A DNA stretch of 64,000 nucleotides from Actinacidiphila yeochonensis CN732 (GTDB taxonomy: Bacteria > Actinomycetota > Actinomycetes > Streptomycetales > Streptomycetaceae): positions 4,278,001 through 4,342,000 of the forward strand of contig NZ_JQNR01000005.1 in assembly GCF_000745345.1 (NCBI RefSeq), in the 5' to 3' direction. The translations under genes and the position numbers were made by a program. Below, piece by piece: positions 16,534-25,074 of this stretch. Position 1 is the first letter of the stretch. Each line of letters opens with the position of its first letter. The notes under the pieces were generated by a model, which did no database searches, was not told the origin of the DNA, and was given only the letters and a program-made list of their open reading frames with translations.

Positions 16534-17472
16534 TCAGCGCCAGTCGGCGGCGAAGGCACGGGCGGGGTTGCGCGTGAAGACCGTCTCGGCGGCGTCCTCG
16601 CCCAGCTCCCTGGCCACCCGCGGGCGCAGCACCCGCAGCTGGTAGGGGAGGCCGGGGCCGCCGCCGGTCGAGGCCCGCGCCCGCGCGGTGGTGGTGTCCC
16701 CGCCGAGCAGCAGCTGTCCGAGATGCCCCGCCGAGGCCAGGGCGGTCAGGCACTCCAGCAGCCGCCAGTCGGTCGGGTGGTTGGCCAGGGAGGGGCCGTC
16801 GAAGGCCAGGAACGCGCCGGACGCGGCCAGTTCGAGGTGCAGCCCGGGGTCGGGGAACCGGTTGAGGTGCCCCAGGACGATGCTGCCGGTGGGGACGCCC
16901 AGGTCGTCGTGGAGCAGACCGAGCACGTCCGCCACGGCGGTGCCCATCTCGTGGTGGACGCCGATCGGGGCACCGGTGGCGTGGTGGGCCGCCGCCGCGG
17001 CGGCCATCACCTCGCGGGCGTGGGCGTCCAGACCGTGGAACACGCCGGCGACCTTGATCATGCCGGCCCGGACGGCGGTACGCGGACCGTCGGGGCTGTC
17101 GTCGGCGAACATCCCCTCGGTCAGCTCCGAGGTGAACAGCTCGGCCAGCCCGCCGGCCCTCAGCCGCTCCAGCAGCTCCGGCGGGTAGTGGGCGGCCTGG
17201 TGCAGGCCCGTCGCGGCGATCAGGTGCACCCCGGCCGCCCGGGACAGCTCCGGCAGCTCCCCGGCCCGCCGTCCCAGCCCGAACGGCGTCCACTGCGCCA
17301 GCCCCCGGCCGCCCAGCTCCCGGTAGGAGGCCAGTTCGGCGGCGGCCGCCGCCGGGTCGTCGAGTTCCTGGCCGCGGAGTGCGGGGATGCGCAGGAAGAG
17401 GTGGTCGTGCGCGTCGCAGGTGCCCAGGGACTCCGGCGCGATGTCCCCGAGTACGGTACGGACCGCGCTCAC
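16534..17472 (-). CDS. Phosphotriesterase-family metal hydrolase (lactonase-like)
   Basis: The 312-residue TIM-barrel hydrolase keeps the metal ligands of the phosphotriesterase family: His22 and His24 in CDAHDHL, the bridging lysine in MIKVAG (about residue 149), histidines in GVHHEMG and LGHLNRFPD, and Asp in LLGGDTTT. Family members open lactones or cleave phosphotriesters; most natural ones are lactonases. The GTG start overlaps the stop of the decarboxylase-family gene upstream (GTGA at 17469-17472). It is the last of three coupled leftward genes. Confidence 0.88.
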   Translation of the reverse strand: MSAVRTVLGDIAPESLGTCDAHDHLFLRIPALRGQELDDPAAAAAELASYRELGGRGLAQWTPFGLGRRAGELPELSRAAGVHLIAATGLHQAAHYPPELLERLRAGGLAELFTSELTEGMFADDSPDGPRTAVRAGMIKVAGVFHGLDAHAREVMAAAAAAHHATGAPIGVHHEMGTAVADVLGLLHDDLGVPTGSIVLGHLNRFPDPGLHLELAASGAFLAFDGPSLANHPTDWRLLECLTALASAGHLGQLLLGGDTTTARARASTGGGPGLPYQLRVLRPRVARELGEDAAETVFTRNPARAFAADWR

Positions 17473-17939
17473 GGCGCCGCCTCGCCGGTGTCCCGGTCCG
17501 CGTCGCCCGGTGCGGTGGCGCCGTCCGCCGGGCCGCCGCCCGCACCCGGGTCGGTACCCGTTTCCTTGAAGACGGCCGCGGCCACCCGCAGCCCGGCCAG
17601 CGCTCTCGGGACGCCGATGTAGGGGGCGAGGTGGACCATCACCTCGACGATCTCGCGCGGCTCCATACCGATCCGCAGCGAGTTGCGCACATGGTCGTCG
17701 ACCTGCGGCTCGACCCCGCCGAGCGCGGTGAGCGCGGCCAGCGTGGCGATCTGCCGGTCCCGCAGCTCCAGCCCCTCCCGCTGGTAGGTGCCGCCGAAGA
17801 GGGCGGTGACGATCCAGTCGGCGAAGCCCGGGGCCAGGCTCTCCAGGCTCTTGAGGGTGCCCTCCACCGTCTCGGGTCCCGCGAGGCGGCCCATCAGCGC
17901 GTAGCCGGCCTCGCGGTCGACGCTCGCCCGGGTGTTCAC
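17469..17939 (-). CDS. Carboxymuconolactone decarboxylase family protein
   Basis: The 156-residue protein has the CMD/AhpD-like helical domain: FADWIVTALFGGTYQREGL, LRDRQIATLAALTALGG, VDDHVRNSLRIGMEPREI and VMVHLAPYIGVPRAL. The CxxC pair of AhpD-type peroxidase members is absent, so it is more like the decarboxylase/isomerase branch. The C-terminal 30 residues are Gly/Asp/Ala-rich and variable. GTG 17939 is chosen because it overlaps the previous stop as GTGA; GTG 17942 directly before it is the alternative. It sits between the DUF4865 gene and the phosphotriesterase-like gene. Confidence 0.88.
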   Translation of the reverse strand: MNTRASVDREAGYALMGRLAGPETVEGTLKSLESLAPGFADWIVTALFGGTYQREGLELRDRQIATLAALTALGGVEPQVDDHVRNSLRIGMEPREIVEVMVHLAPYIGVPRALAGLRVAAAVFKETGTDPGAGGGPADGATAPGDADRDTGEAAP

Positions 17940-18526
17940 CACTGCCGTCCCTCCTGGATCGCGTCGAGGCCCGGGCGGGACAGGTGCAGCACCTCGAAGC
18001 GTTCGGCGCCGGGCCCGTCCTCGGGCGCGGCGTCCTCCCAGAGGGTGAAGCGCAGGAGCTCCCAGTGGCGGGGGTCGACCAGCAGCGCGGCCGAGTGCAG
18101 GCCGGAGCTCCGCCCCAGCTCGGCGACCTCCGCCAGCTCGCGGGCGATGACCTCCGGCAGGTCCGTGTCCCGCGCCAGCGGGCGGGACGTGCGGGCGGCG
18201 GCCCGGGGCGCCTGCCCCACCGCCGGTCCGCGGGTGAAGCCGAGACCGGTCCAGTGCTCGACGACCGGGCGCCCGAAGTCGTCGGCCAGGGAACGGAATC
18301 CGGGGCCCCACAGGAAGCTGTTCATGCCCTGGGGGGTGTTCCATAGGTAGAAGGGGGCGTACTCGTTGACGGGCGAGCCCTCGCGGCCGCGCTCCCGGAT
18401 CAGATACGCCTTCTGCCCCAGGCCCGGGAAGTCGTCCAGCAGGTGTCCCCGGGTGGCCACCCGGCGGCGGATGACGCCCATGTCGTAGTCGGCGGGCAGG
18501 GTGACGCGGTAGTTCATGCCGTGCAC
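17936..18526 (-). CDS. DUF4865 family protein
   Basis: The 196-residue protein carries the DUF4865 hallmarks: YRVTLPADYDMGVIRRRV, DDFPGLGQKAYLIRERG, SPVNEYAPFYLWN and MNSFLWGPGFRSL. The fold resembles small stress-responsive or monooxygenase-like barrels, with no known activity. GTG 18526 is preferred over ATG 18517 because AGGAG lies 9 bases before it and the family usually starts Met-His-x-Met. First gene of the coupled operon, directly behind the TetR gene. Confidence 0.88.
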   Translation of the reverse strand: MHGMNYRVTLPADYDMGVIRRRVATRGHLLDDFPGLGQKAYLIRERGREGSPVNEYAPFYLWNTPQGMNSFLWGPGFRSLADDFGRPVVEHWTGLGFTRGPAVGQAPRAAARTSRPLARDTDLPEVIARELAEVAELGRSSGLHSAALLVDPRHWELLRFTLWEDAAPEDGPGAERFEVLHLSRPGLDAIQEGRQW

Positions 18527-18607
18527 AGGTGTGCGCTCCTTTGTTCGGCGGCGTGGTGTGAGATGGCAGTACGCGGTGTGCGGCGGCCGGGCACGATCCG
18601 CGGCAGT

Positions 18608-19213
18608 TCAGGAGCCTTCGTCGGGCCGCCCGGTGGCGGTGGGCGGGGTCGGCGGCGCGGAGGCGCGGAGCAGGGCGAGCGCGCCGCGTACGGCCTCGTC
18701 GAAGGGCGCGCGGTCGCCGGCCGCCCGGGCCAGGACGTAGCCGCCCTGTACGACGGCCGCGACGGCTGACGCCGTCTGCCCCGGGTCCAGGTCCGGGTGC
18801 AGCTCGCCCGCCTCGACCGCCTCGGCGACGAGTCCCGCCAGCAGCTCGCGCAGCCAGGCGAAGGTCTCCTGGACCGGCTCGCGCAGCTCCGGGGCGGCCA
18901 CCACGTCAGGGTCCATCGACAGCCTGCCCACCCGGCAGCCGCGCAGCGGGTCGCGCTCGCGGGTCAGGTAGCCGGCCAGGGACTCCAACGCCGAACCGCC
19001 CTCGGCGAGTTCGGCCTCCACCAGGGCGCGCAGGTCGGCGGCGCTGCGGCGCATCGCGGCCACCGCCAGATCCGGCTTGCCCCTGAAGTGGTGGTACATG
19101 CTGCCCTGCCCGGCGCCCGCGAGCTCCTGGATGGCTCGGGGGCTGGTCCCGACGTATCCCCGCTCCCACAGGAGTTGCTGCGTGCTCGTGATCAGCCGTT
19201 CCGCGGTGTCCAT
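18608..19213 (-). CDS. TetR family transcriptional regulator
   Basis: The 201-residue regulator has an N-terminal helix-turn-helix (about residues 5-50: TSPRAIQELAGAGQGSMYHH followed by FRGKPDL) and a C-terminal ligand-binding domain. ATG 19213 is chosen because the longer start at 19228 would lie inside the palindrome that is its likely operator. It is transcribed in the same direction as the DUF4865-CMD-phosphotriesterase operon 82 bp downstream, so it probably represses itself and that operon and is released by their substrate. Confidence 0.92.
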   Translation of the reverse strand: MDTAERLITSTQQLLWERGYVGTSPRAIQELAGAGQGSMYHHFRGKPDLAVAAMRRSAADLRALVEAELAEGGSALESLAGYLTRERDPLRGCRVGRLSMDPDVVAAPELREPVQETFAWLRELLAGLVAEAVEAGELHPDLDPGQTASAVAAVVQGGYVLARAAGDRAPFDEAVRGALALLRASAPPTPPTATGRPDEGS

Positions 19214-19222
19214 GCAGGCAGT

Positions 19223-19240
19223 GTACATACTAGTAGGTAC
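19223..19240. promoter_or_regulatory. Palindromic TetR operator candidate
   Basis: GTACATACTAGTAGGTAC matches its own reverse complement at 16 of 18 positions, with ACTAGT at the centre. It begins 10 bases upstream of the TetR ATG, where a bound repressor would block the promoter. It is also strikingly AT-rich for this genome. Confidence 0.7.
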
Positions 19241-19479
19241 AGAAGATCGGGAGGGGAGTTACGGGGCGGCGTCCCTGGCCGGTCCGCGGCCGAATCCGTT
19301 CGGACCGAGCGACCCGACCGGTCGCCACCTGGGCCGTTCGCGGCGGTGCCGGCCACGGGGCCGGGCGGGGTGCGGTCCGGCGGAGTCCGCTCCCGCCGTC
19401 TGCTTGGTACTTCCGGCCTATGGGCGCACCCGCGGCCGATACGCTGTGCGGCGTACCACCTGATTGGGAGGAGCCCTAC

Positions 19480-19719
19480 GTGGCCGAGAGCAACAGCGGA
19501 CAGCCGTTGGCGAACGGGAAGAAGCCGCAACTCGACCTGAGCGGTGCGGAGTGGCTGTCGAGCAGCCAGGGCAGCGGCGACGTGCAGATCGCCTTCGTGG
19601 AGGGCTACATCGCCATGCGCGACGGCCGTGCCCCCGACGGTCCCGCGCTGATCTTCACCCCGGCCGAGTGGCGCGCGTTCGTCCTCGGCGCGCGCGACGG
19701 GGAGTTCGACCTCACCTGA
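19480..19719 (+). CDS. DUF397 domain protein (orphan)
   Basis: The 79-residue protein has the DUF397 core: WLSSSQGSGDVQIAFVEGYI, AMRDGRAPDGPALIFTPAEW and FVLGARDGEFDL. DUF397 proteins normally sit next to an XRE/DUF5753 helix-turn-helix regulator and act with it in developmental control; no such partner is present here. GTG 19480 lies 7 bases after GGAGGAG. A very strong hairpin follows. Confidence 0.9.
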   Translation: MAESNSGQPLANGKKPQLDLSGAEWLSSSQGSGDVQIAFVEGYIAMRDGRAPDGPALIFTPAEWRAFVLGARDGEFDLT

Positions 19720-19752
19720 TCCGGGGCGGGCCCCCGCCGGCCCGGCCTGACC

Positions 19753-19795
19753 GCGCCACGGCCCGCACGGCATCAGACCGTGCGGGCCGTGGCGC
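19753..19795. terminator. Bidirectional terminator hairpin, 18-bp perfect stem
   Basis: Bases 19753-19770 and 19778-19795 are exact complements around the 7-base loop CATCAGA. It ends the DUF397 transcript and can also end the leftward isomerase transcript. Confidence 0.88.
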
Positions 19796-19917
19796 GCTCG
19801 TATGTTCGTACGTTCGTCCGCGCGTTCACCGCGCGCGTTCACCCGCGCCAAAGGGCGCGTCCAGCGCGTGCGTCCAGGGTGTGCGTCCGGCCGCGCAGGC
19901 CGGCTTCCGGCGTGCCG

Positions 19918-20613
19918 TCAGGGCCACGGCCCCAGCAGCGGCGGCGCGTCCCCGGACAGCCGCGCCGCCGGGGCGCGACCCGCCAGCCACGCGGCCACAT
20001 CCGCCAGCGGTCCGGCGAGCCGTACCTCCCTGCCGTCACCGCGGCTCGACGTCCAGCCGTCGTCGGTGGCGGTGAGCGTCAGGCGGACGTCTGCCGGAGC
20101 CCGGACCGACAGGAAGTCCACCAGGTGGCGGCAGAGCGGGCGCGACCAGTCCGCCGGGGTCGGCCCCATCAGCAGGTCCGCCGTGTGGATCGCCGACTCG
20201 CGCCACCAGGCGGCCACCGCACCGGTCAGCGCGCCGTCGCGGTAGGCGACCGGGCGCTGCCAGTCCGCCGGGCCGACCGCCGACCAGGCCGCCTCCACCT
20301 CGTCCAGGGCCGCGCCCACCGCCGCGGCCACCTGGTCGGCCGTACGGCCGTGCAGCGCCTCGATCGCGGCGTCGCGAGCCGGCCGCCCGCCGTCGTAGAC
20401 CTCGACCCGCTCGCCGCGCACGGCGTACCGCGCCTGCCGGGCCAGCGCCAGGCCCACCCCCTCGATGTGCGCCCACACGTGCCCGCGGCTCCAGCCCGGC
20501 AGCGCGCTCGGCTCCCGCAGCGACGCGTCGGTGAGTCCGGGGAGCAGTCCGCGCAGCAGGGCCGTGCCCGCCGCGCACTCCGCCCTGGCCTCCTCCGGTC
20601 CGGTCACGGCCAC
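19918..20613 (-). CDS. Maleylpyruvate isomerase family mycothiol-dependent enzyme (DinB-like)
   Basis: The protein of about 231 residues has the mycothiol-dependent DinB-like fold: LPGWSRGHVWAHIEG with its metal-ligand histidine, WWRESAIHTADLL with a second one, and LCRHLVDFL with the third. Such enzymes use mycothiol, the actinobacterial thiol, in isomerisation or detoxification. GTG 20613 is favoured by the GGAGAGGGG site 6 bases before it; ATG 20631 and GTG 20607, the latter overlapping the previous stop, are also possible. It is coupled to the PdxH-like gene upstream. Confidence 0.85.
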   Translation of the reverse strand: MAVTGPEEARAECAAGTALLRGLLPGLTDASLREPSALPGWSRGHVWAHIEGVGLALARQARYAVRGERVEVYDGGRPARDAAIEALHGRTADQVAAAVGAALDEVEAAWSAVGPADWQRPVAYRDGALTGAVAAWWRESAIHTADLLMGPTPADWSRPLCRHLVDFLSVRAPADVRLTLTATDDGWTSSRGDGREVRLAGPLADVAAWLAGRAPAARLSGDAPPLLGPWP

Positions 20614-21257
20614 AGTGATCCCCTCTCCCATCCGCCGGCGGCCCGCCGGTACTCGACTCTCGTGTGCGCCCGTCGTGTGTCGCCCTGCCAGAACTCCACC
20701 TGGCCGGGAAGCAGGGTGTAGAGGGTCCAACCGGGCGCGACGAGGCCGGGGTCGGCGGCGATCCGGTCGGCCGCCGCGGCCGCCTCCCGCTCCCGTACGG
20801 CCGGGTCCGCCAGCGGGCTGCTCTGCCGGCCGAGCAGCGCCTCGGCCCGCGCCGAGGGGGAGCGGGCCAGGAAGTCCGCGGCGGACTCCGCCGCGGAGGC
20901 CGGCTCCACCGTGCCGCGCACCCGGACCTGCCGCGCCTGGGCCGGCCAGTAGAAGGTCAGGGCGGCGGCCGGCGAGGCCGCCAGCTCCCGGCCCTTGCGC
21001 CCGCCGGCGTCGGCGGCGAAGCGCCAGCCCTCGGCGGTGACGTCCTTGCAGATCAGCACCCTGGCAGACGGAAGGCCGTCGAGGCCGATGGTGGAAAGCG
21101 TCATCGCGTGCGGCTCGCGCACCCCCTCCTTCACGGCCTGGAGCAGCCACCGGGTGAAGAGTTCGTGTGGCGCGGCGGGCAGGTCCGCGAGGTCGAAGAC
21201 CGGCAGCCTGCCCTCGAAGACCCCGATCCCGCGCAGGAGTTCGCGCAGTCCGGACAT
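20604..21257 (-). CDS. Pyridoxamine 5'-phosphate oxidase family protein (PdxH-like)
   Basis: The 217-residue flavoprotein shows the PdxH pattern: AMTLSTIGLDGLPSARVLI, CKDVTAEGWRFAAD, GRKGRELAASP, a W-x-x-x-x-RQVRVRG segment for FMN binding and a C-terminal FWQGD domain. The usual PLP-binding RLHDR motif is replaced by RRAHTR, so besides vitamin B6 oxidation a PhzG-like or other substrate is possible. ATG 21257 has GGGGGGG upstream as a weak ribosome site. It is divergent from the CGNR regulator across an inverted repeat. Confidence 0.82.
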   Translation of the reverse strand: MSGLRELLRGIGVFEGRLPVFDLADLPAAPHELFTRWLLQAVKEGVREPHAMTLSTIGLDGLPSARVLICKDVTAEGWRFAADAGGRKGRELAASPAAALTFYWPAQARQVRVRGTVEPASAAESAADFLARSPSARAEALLGRQSSPLADPAVREREAAAAADRIAADPGLVAPGWTLYTLLPGQVEFWQGDTRRAHTRVEYRRAAGGWERGSLWP

Positions 21258-21274
21258 GAAGACCCCCCCTCTTT

Positions 21275-21301
21275 TAATGGTTTCACCGGACGATACCATT
21301 A
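21275..21301. promoter_or_regulatory. Inverted repeat in the divergent promoter region
   Basis: TAATGGT (21275-21281) and ACCATTA (21295-21301) are perfect inverted copies 13 bases apart, in an AT-rich island between the leftward PdxH-like start (21257) and the rightward CGNR start (21306). This is a good site for the CGNR regulator to control both genes. Confidence 0.6.
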
Positions 21302-21305
21302 GCGA

Positions 21306-22013
21306 ATGCACGATGATCATCTCGCGCTGGACCTCGCCCTCACGATCCGCCACGACGGCCACGGCGGCGTCGCCGACGACCTCGCCGAACCCGCCGGGCT
21401 GACCGTGTGGGCGGCCGCCCACGCCGACGCCCTGGCGGAGTCCGGCTTCGCCCCCGAGGGCCGCTACGCCGCGGACCAGGCCGGGCTGGCCGCGGTACGG
21501 GCGGTGCGGACCGCCGTGCGAGCCCTGTTCGCCCGCGCGGTCCCGGGCGAGCCCAGCGCGGCGGACGCCGGGCGCCTGCCCGCCCCGGCCCGCGCCCTGG
21601 AGGTGCTCAACGCCGCCTCGCTCCGGGCCCCGGTGGTCCACCGCCTGGCCTGGCCCGACGGCGGTGAGCCGGCCGCCGTCCAGACACCGGCCGGCGCCGT
21701 CCCGACCGCGGACCTGCTCGCCGGCGCCCTGGCCCGGGCCGCCTTCTCCTTCCTGGCCGGCCCCGACCGGACCCGGCTGCGCGCCTGCCCGGCCCCGCGC
21801 TGCGTGCGGTACTTCGTCCAGTCCGACGCCCGCCAGGAGTGGTGCAAGCCCTCCTGCGGCAACCGCGCCCGCGTGGCCCGCCACCACGCCCGCCGCAGGG
21901 ACGCCGCCGCCGGAGCCGTGCCTGGGCCCGCGTCCGCGCCAGAGTCCGCGCCTGCGCCAGAGTCCGTGCCAGGGCCCGCGTCCGATCCTGTGCCCGCACC
22001 CACCGTCGACTGA
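21306..22013 (+). CDS. CGNR zinc finger/ABATE domain regulator
   Basis: The 235-residue protein has an ABATE-like N-terminal sensor domain starting with LALDLALTIRHDG and a CGNR zinc finger: CPAPRCVRYF then WCKPSCGNRARVARHHARRR (about residues 163-200), with four zinc-binding cysteines. Proteins of this kind are DNA-binding regulators, often of the gene next door. The last 35 residues are a Pro/Ala/Ser/Glu repeat tail encoded by short tandem repeats around 21920-21990. It is divergent from the PdxH-like gene. Confidence 0.88.
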   Translation: MHDDHLALDLALTIRHDGHGGVADDLAEPAGLTVWAAAHADALAESGFAPEGRYAADQAGLAAVRAVRTAVRALFARAVPGEPSAADAGRLPAPARALEVLNAASLRAPVVHRLAWPDGGEPAAVQTPAGAVPTADLLAGALARAAFSFLAGPDRTRLRACPAPRCVRYFVQSDARQEWCKPSCGNRARVARHHARRRDAAAGAVPGPASAPESAPAPESVPGPASDPVPAPTVD

Positions 22014-22394
22014 TCGGGAGCGACCGGCGCTGATCACGCCGCGACGTGATGTGAACGTCTCGAGGGGACGCGCGCCGCGGGGCGGCGGATTCGCCGGAAC
22101 GCGGAGTCGGGGAGGGCGACGGAGGGAACAGGGGCGCACGAGGGGCGCGTGGGGGCGCCGGGGCGGTGTGGAACGGAGGTGCGGTGGCGGGCGGCCGGAC
22201 CTTCGCGGGACGGGCACACCCCCGCCGAGCAGGGATCGCGGCCGGCTGTCGGAACCCGTCGGCCCCGCCCCCCGGCGGTGGCCGGACCGGCACCGGCGTT
22301 CCCTCTCACACAGCGCAGTCGGCGGCGTACGCTGTGACCCCACCGCGAGTGCGCGCCGGGCGCGCACCCACTGGCGGCAAGGGGAGGCCAGGGA
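22014..22394. other. Intergenic region upstream of the LAL-like ATPase gene
   Basis: About 380 GC-rich bases without a gene. The only signals seen are a promoter-like pair at 22305-22333 and a short inverted repeat (GACGT/ACGTC) near 22045. Confidence 0.5.
22305..22333 (+). promoter_or_regulatory. Candidate promoter CTCACA-17-TACGCT
   Basis: A -35-like CTCACA (22305-22310) and a -10-like TACGCT (22328-22333) are 17 bases apart. Transcription would start near 22340, giving a leader of about 55 bases before ATG 22395. Confidence 0.4.
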
Positions 22395-25064
22395 ATGGCA
22401 CTGGGGCGGATGAGCCGAGGGGACGCGTTGCTGGAGCGGGACGGCCCGCTCGCGGCGGCGGACGCCGCGCTGGCCGACCTGTGCGGCCCACTGCGCGGCG
22501 GCGGCCTGCTGACGGTCGCCGCCCCGGCAGGCCTGGGCAAGACGACCCTGCTGGCCGAGGTGCGCGCCCGGGCCGGCGAACGAGGCTGCACCGTGCTCTC
22601 GGCGCGCGGCGGCGACCAGGAGCAGCAGGTCGCCTTCCACGTCGCCCGGCAGCTCCTCCAGCCGCTCCTCGCCGGCTCCACCGACGCCGAACTGCGCGAC
22701 GCCCTGGGCGGCTGGTACGGCATCGTCGGCCCGGCGCTGGGGCTGTGCGCGGCCGGCGGCGCCGCCCCTGACCCGCAGGGACTGCGCGACGGCCTGGACT
22801 GGGTGCTCACCCACCTCGTCGTCCAGCACGCGCCCGTGGTGCTGGTCCTGGACGACGCGCACTGGGCCGACCCGCAGTCGCTCACCTGGCTGTCGGCGTT
22901 CGCACCACGCGCCGACGACCTCGCCCTGCTGCTCGTGGTCGCCTACCGGCCCGACGAACTGCCCACCTCCGCCGCGGCGTTCCGCGGCCTGCCCGGCCGC
23001 GCCGGCAACCGCCCCATCGGCCTGGAACCGCTCACCCCGGAGGCCGTCACCAGCCTCGTACGGGGCCGGCTGGGCGCCCACGCGGACGAGGAGTTCTGCC
23101 GCGAGTGCTGGACCGTCACCGCCGGCAACCCCTTCGAGGCGGTGGAGCTGACGGCCAAGGTCGGCGAACGCGGCCTGCGTCCGGAGCGGGCCAGCGCGCC
23201 CCTGCTGCGGGACCTTGCCGCCGCCGTGAAGGGCAGCGGTCTGGTCGCCCGCCTGGAGCGGATGGGACCCTCCACCGTGCGGCTCGCCTGGGCCGCCGCC
23301 GTGCTCGGCACCCAGGTCCAGCCCGCCCTGGCCGCGGCCGTGGCGGGTCTGGGCAGCCAGGAGGCCGCCGACTGCGCCGACCGGCTGCGGGAGGCCCGCG
23401 TCCTGACCGGCAGCCGCACGCTGGAGTTCGTCCACCCCCTGATCGCCACCGCCATCTACCGGGCCATCCCCGACGCCCTGCGGGTCGCCCTGCACGGCAA
23501 GGCCGCGTGGACGGTCGTCGACGCGGGCCTCGGCCCCGCCGCGGCAGCCCGCCACCTCATGGAGACCCACCCCGAGGAGGACCCCTGGGTCGTCCAGCAA
23601 CTGCGCGCCGCCGCACAGGAGATGCTGCGGGCCGGCGCCCCCGAGGCGGCCCGCGACCACCTCACCCGCGCACTGCGCGAGCCCCCGCGGCCGGGCGAGC
23701 GCGCCGCCGTACTCTACGAACTGGGCTGCTCCACCCAGCTGCTGGAGCCCGCCACCACCGTCAACTACCTCCAGGCCGCCCTGGCGGAGCCCATCGACGA
23801 CGCGGACCTGCGGGACAACATCAACTACCGGCTCTCCCAGTCCCTGGCCCACAGCGACCGGCTCAGCGAGGCCGTCGACGTGGTCGCCCGGGCGGCCCGC
23901 GGTGCCACCACCGCCCGCGCCCGGTTGTGGATGCAGGCCGAGGAGTTCATGTGGAGCGCCTTCCGCTCCGACGAACCGGACTCGCCCAGCCGCTCCCGCC
24001 GGCTGGCCCGGCTCGCCGACCGCCTCACCGGCCAGGACCGCATCGAGCGCTACATCCTCGGATTGCGCGCCTGGGACGCCGTCGTGCGCGGCGAACCGGT
24101 GGACACCGCCCTGCTGTACGCCGGACGGGCCCTGGAGGGCGGACTGCACTGGGCGGCTGAGGACTGCGGCTTCGAGGTGCCGGTGCTCGCCTGCCTCGTC
24201 TACATGTACGCCGACCGGGTGGAGCGGGCCGAGGAGCTCTTCGCCCAGGGCATAGCCGAGTTCGAGCGCCATGGCTGGCGCGGCGCCCACCTGGCCTTCA
24301 GCCACGCGCTGCTCGGCTACGTCCGGCACCGCAGCGGCCGGCTCGCCGAGGCCGAGGCGCTGGCCCGCGACGGGCTGCGGATGGCCGAGCGGGTCGGCCG
24401 CGGCACGCCCGTGCTGTGGTACGCCGTCACGATCCTGACCGGGGTGCTGATCGCCCGGGGCCGTACCGCGGAGGCGGTCGGCCTGGCCGCCGAGTACGAC
24501 TTCCACGCGCCCTTCCCGGCGGCCGTCACCTTCCCCGACGCGCAGACGGGCCACGGCGAACTGCTGCTCGCCCAGGGGAGGGTGGAGGAGGCTATCGAGG
24601 AACTGGCCTCCGTGGGCCGGCGGCTGGACCAGCGCGGCATGCGCAACCCCAGCTGGAGCCCCTGGCAGCTCCACCTCGCCCAGGCGCAGCGCCACACCTC
24701 GCCCGGCCTCGCCCGGGAGACCGCCCTGGACGCGCTGGACCGGGCCCAGCGGTTCGGCGCCCGGTCGGCCGTCGGCCAGGCGCTGCGGGTGGCGGCGGAG
24801 GTCGCACGGCCCGAGGAGCGGCTCGGCCTGCTCGACCGGGCGGTGGCCTCTCTTGAGGGCTCACCGCCGGCCCACGAGCTGGCCGCCGCCCTGGTCGCCC
24901 AGGGCCGGGCCCTGCACGCCGAGGGCCGCCGCGCCGAGGGCGCCGCCGCGCTGAGCCGCGGCCTGGACCTGGCCCGCTCCTGCGGGGCCGACGGCCTGGC
25001 CGCCCGGGCGGAGGCGGCCGTCCGAGCCGACCAGGGGCCGGCCGACGTGGCGCCCGTGGGCTGA
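22395..25064 (+). CDS. LAL-like STAND ATPase lacking the C-terminal LuxR domain
   Basis: The 889-residue protein has the N-terminal AAA/STAND ATPase of large LuxR-type (LAL) regulators: Walker A APAGLGKTTL (residues 43-52), Walker B VVLVLDDAHWADP (about 147-159), then a helical TPR-like region with ARG/LAE repeats. It ends at AEAAVRADQGPADVAPVG, where LAL proteins normally continue into a LuxR helix-turn-helix. No such domain is found in any frame of the next 140 bases. ATG 22395 lies about 8 bases after GGGGAGG. It may act through protein partners instead of binding DNA, or be a truncated regulator. Confidence 0.88.
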   Translation: MALGRMSRGDALLERDGPLAAADAALADLCGPLRGGGLLTVAAPAGLGKTTLLAEVRARAGERGCTVLSARGGDQEQQVAFHVARQLLQPLLAGSTDAELRDALGGWYGIVGPALGLCAAGGAAPDPQGLRDGLDWVLTHLVVQHAPVVLVLDDAHWADPQSLTWLSAFAPRADDLALLLVVAYRPDELPTSAAAFRGLPGRAGNRPIGLEPLTPEAVTSLVRGRLGAHADEEFCRECWTVTAGNPFEAVELTAKVGERGLRPERASAPLLRDLAAAVKGSGLVARLERMGPSTVRLAWAAAVLGTQVQPALAAAVAGLGSQEAADCADRLREARVLTGSRTLEFVHPLIATAIYRAIPDALRVALHGKAAWTVVDAGLGPAAAARHLMETHPEEDPWVVQQLRAAAQEMLRAGAPEAARDHLTRALREPPRPGERAAVLYELGCSTQLLEPATTVNYLQAALAEPIDDADLRDNINYRLSQSLAHSDRLSEAVDVVARAARGATTARARLWMQAEEFMWSAFRSDEPDSPSRSRRLARLADRLTGQDRIERYILGLRAWDAVVRGEPVDTALLYAGRALEGGLHWAAEDCGFEVPVLACLVYMYADRVERAEELFAQGIAEFERHGWRGAHLAFSHALLGYVRHRSGRLAEAEALARDGLRMAERVGRGTPVLWYAVTILTGVLIARGRTAEAVGLAAEYDFHAPFPAAVTFPDAQTGHGELLLAQGRVEEAIEELASVGRRLDQRGMRNPSWSPWQLHLAQAQRHTSPGLARETALDALDRAQRFGARSAVGQALRVAAEVARPEERLGLLDRAVASLEGSPPAHELAAALVAQGRALHAEGRRAEGAAALSRGLDLARSCGADGLAARAEAAVRADQGPADVAPVG

Positions 25065-25074
25065 CCGGCCCGGG

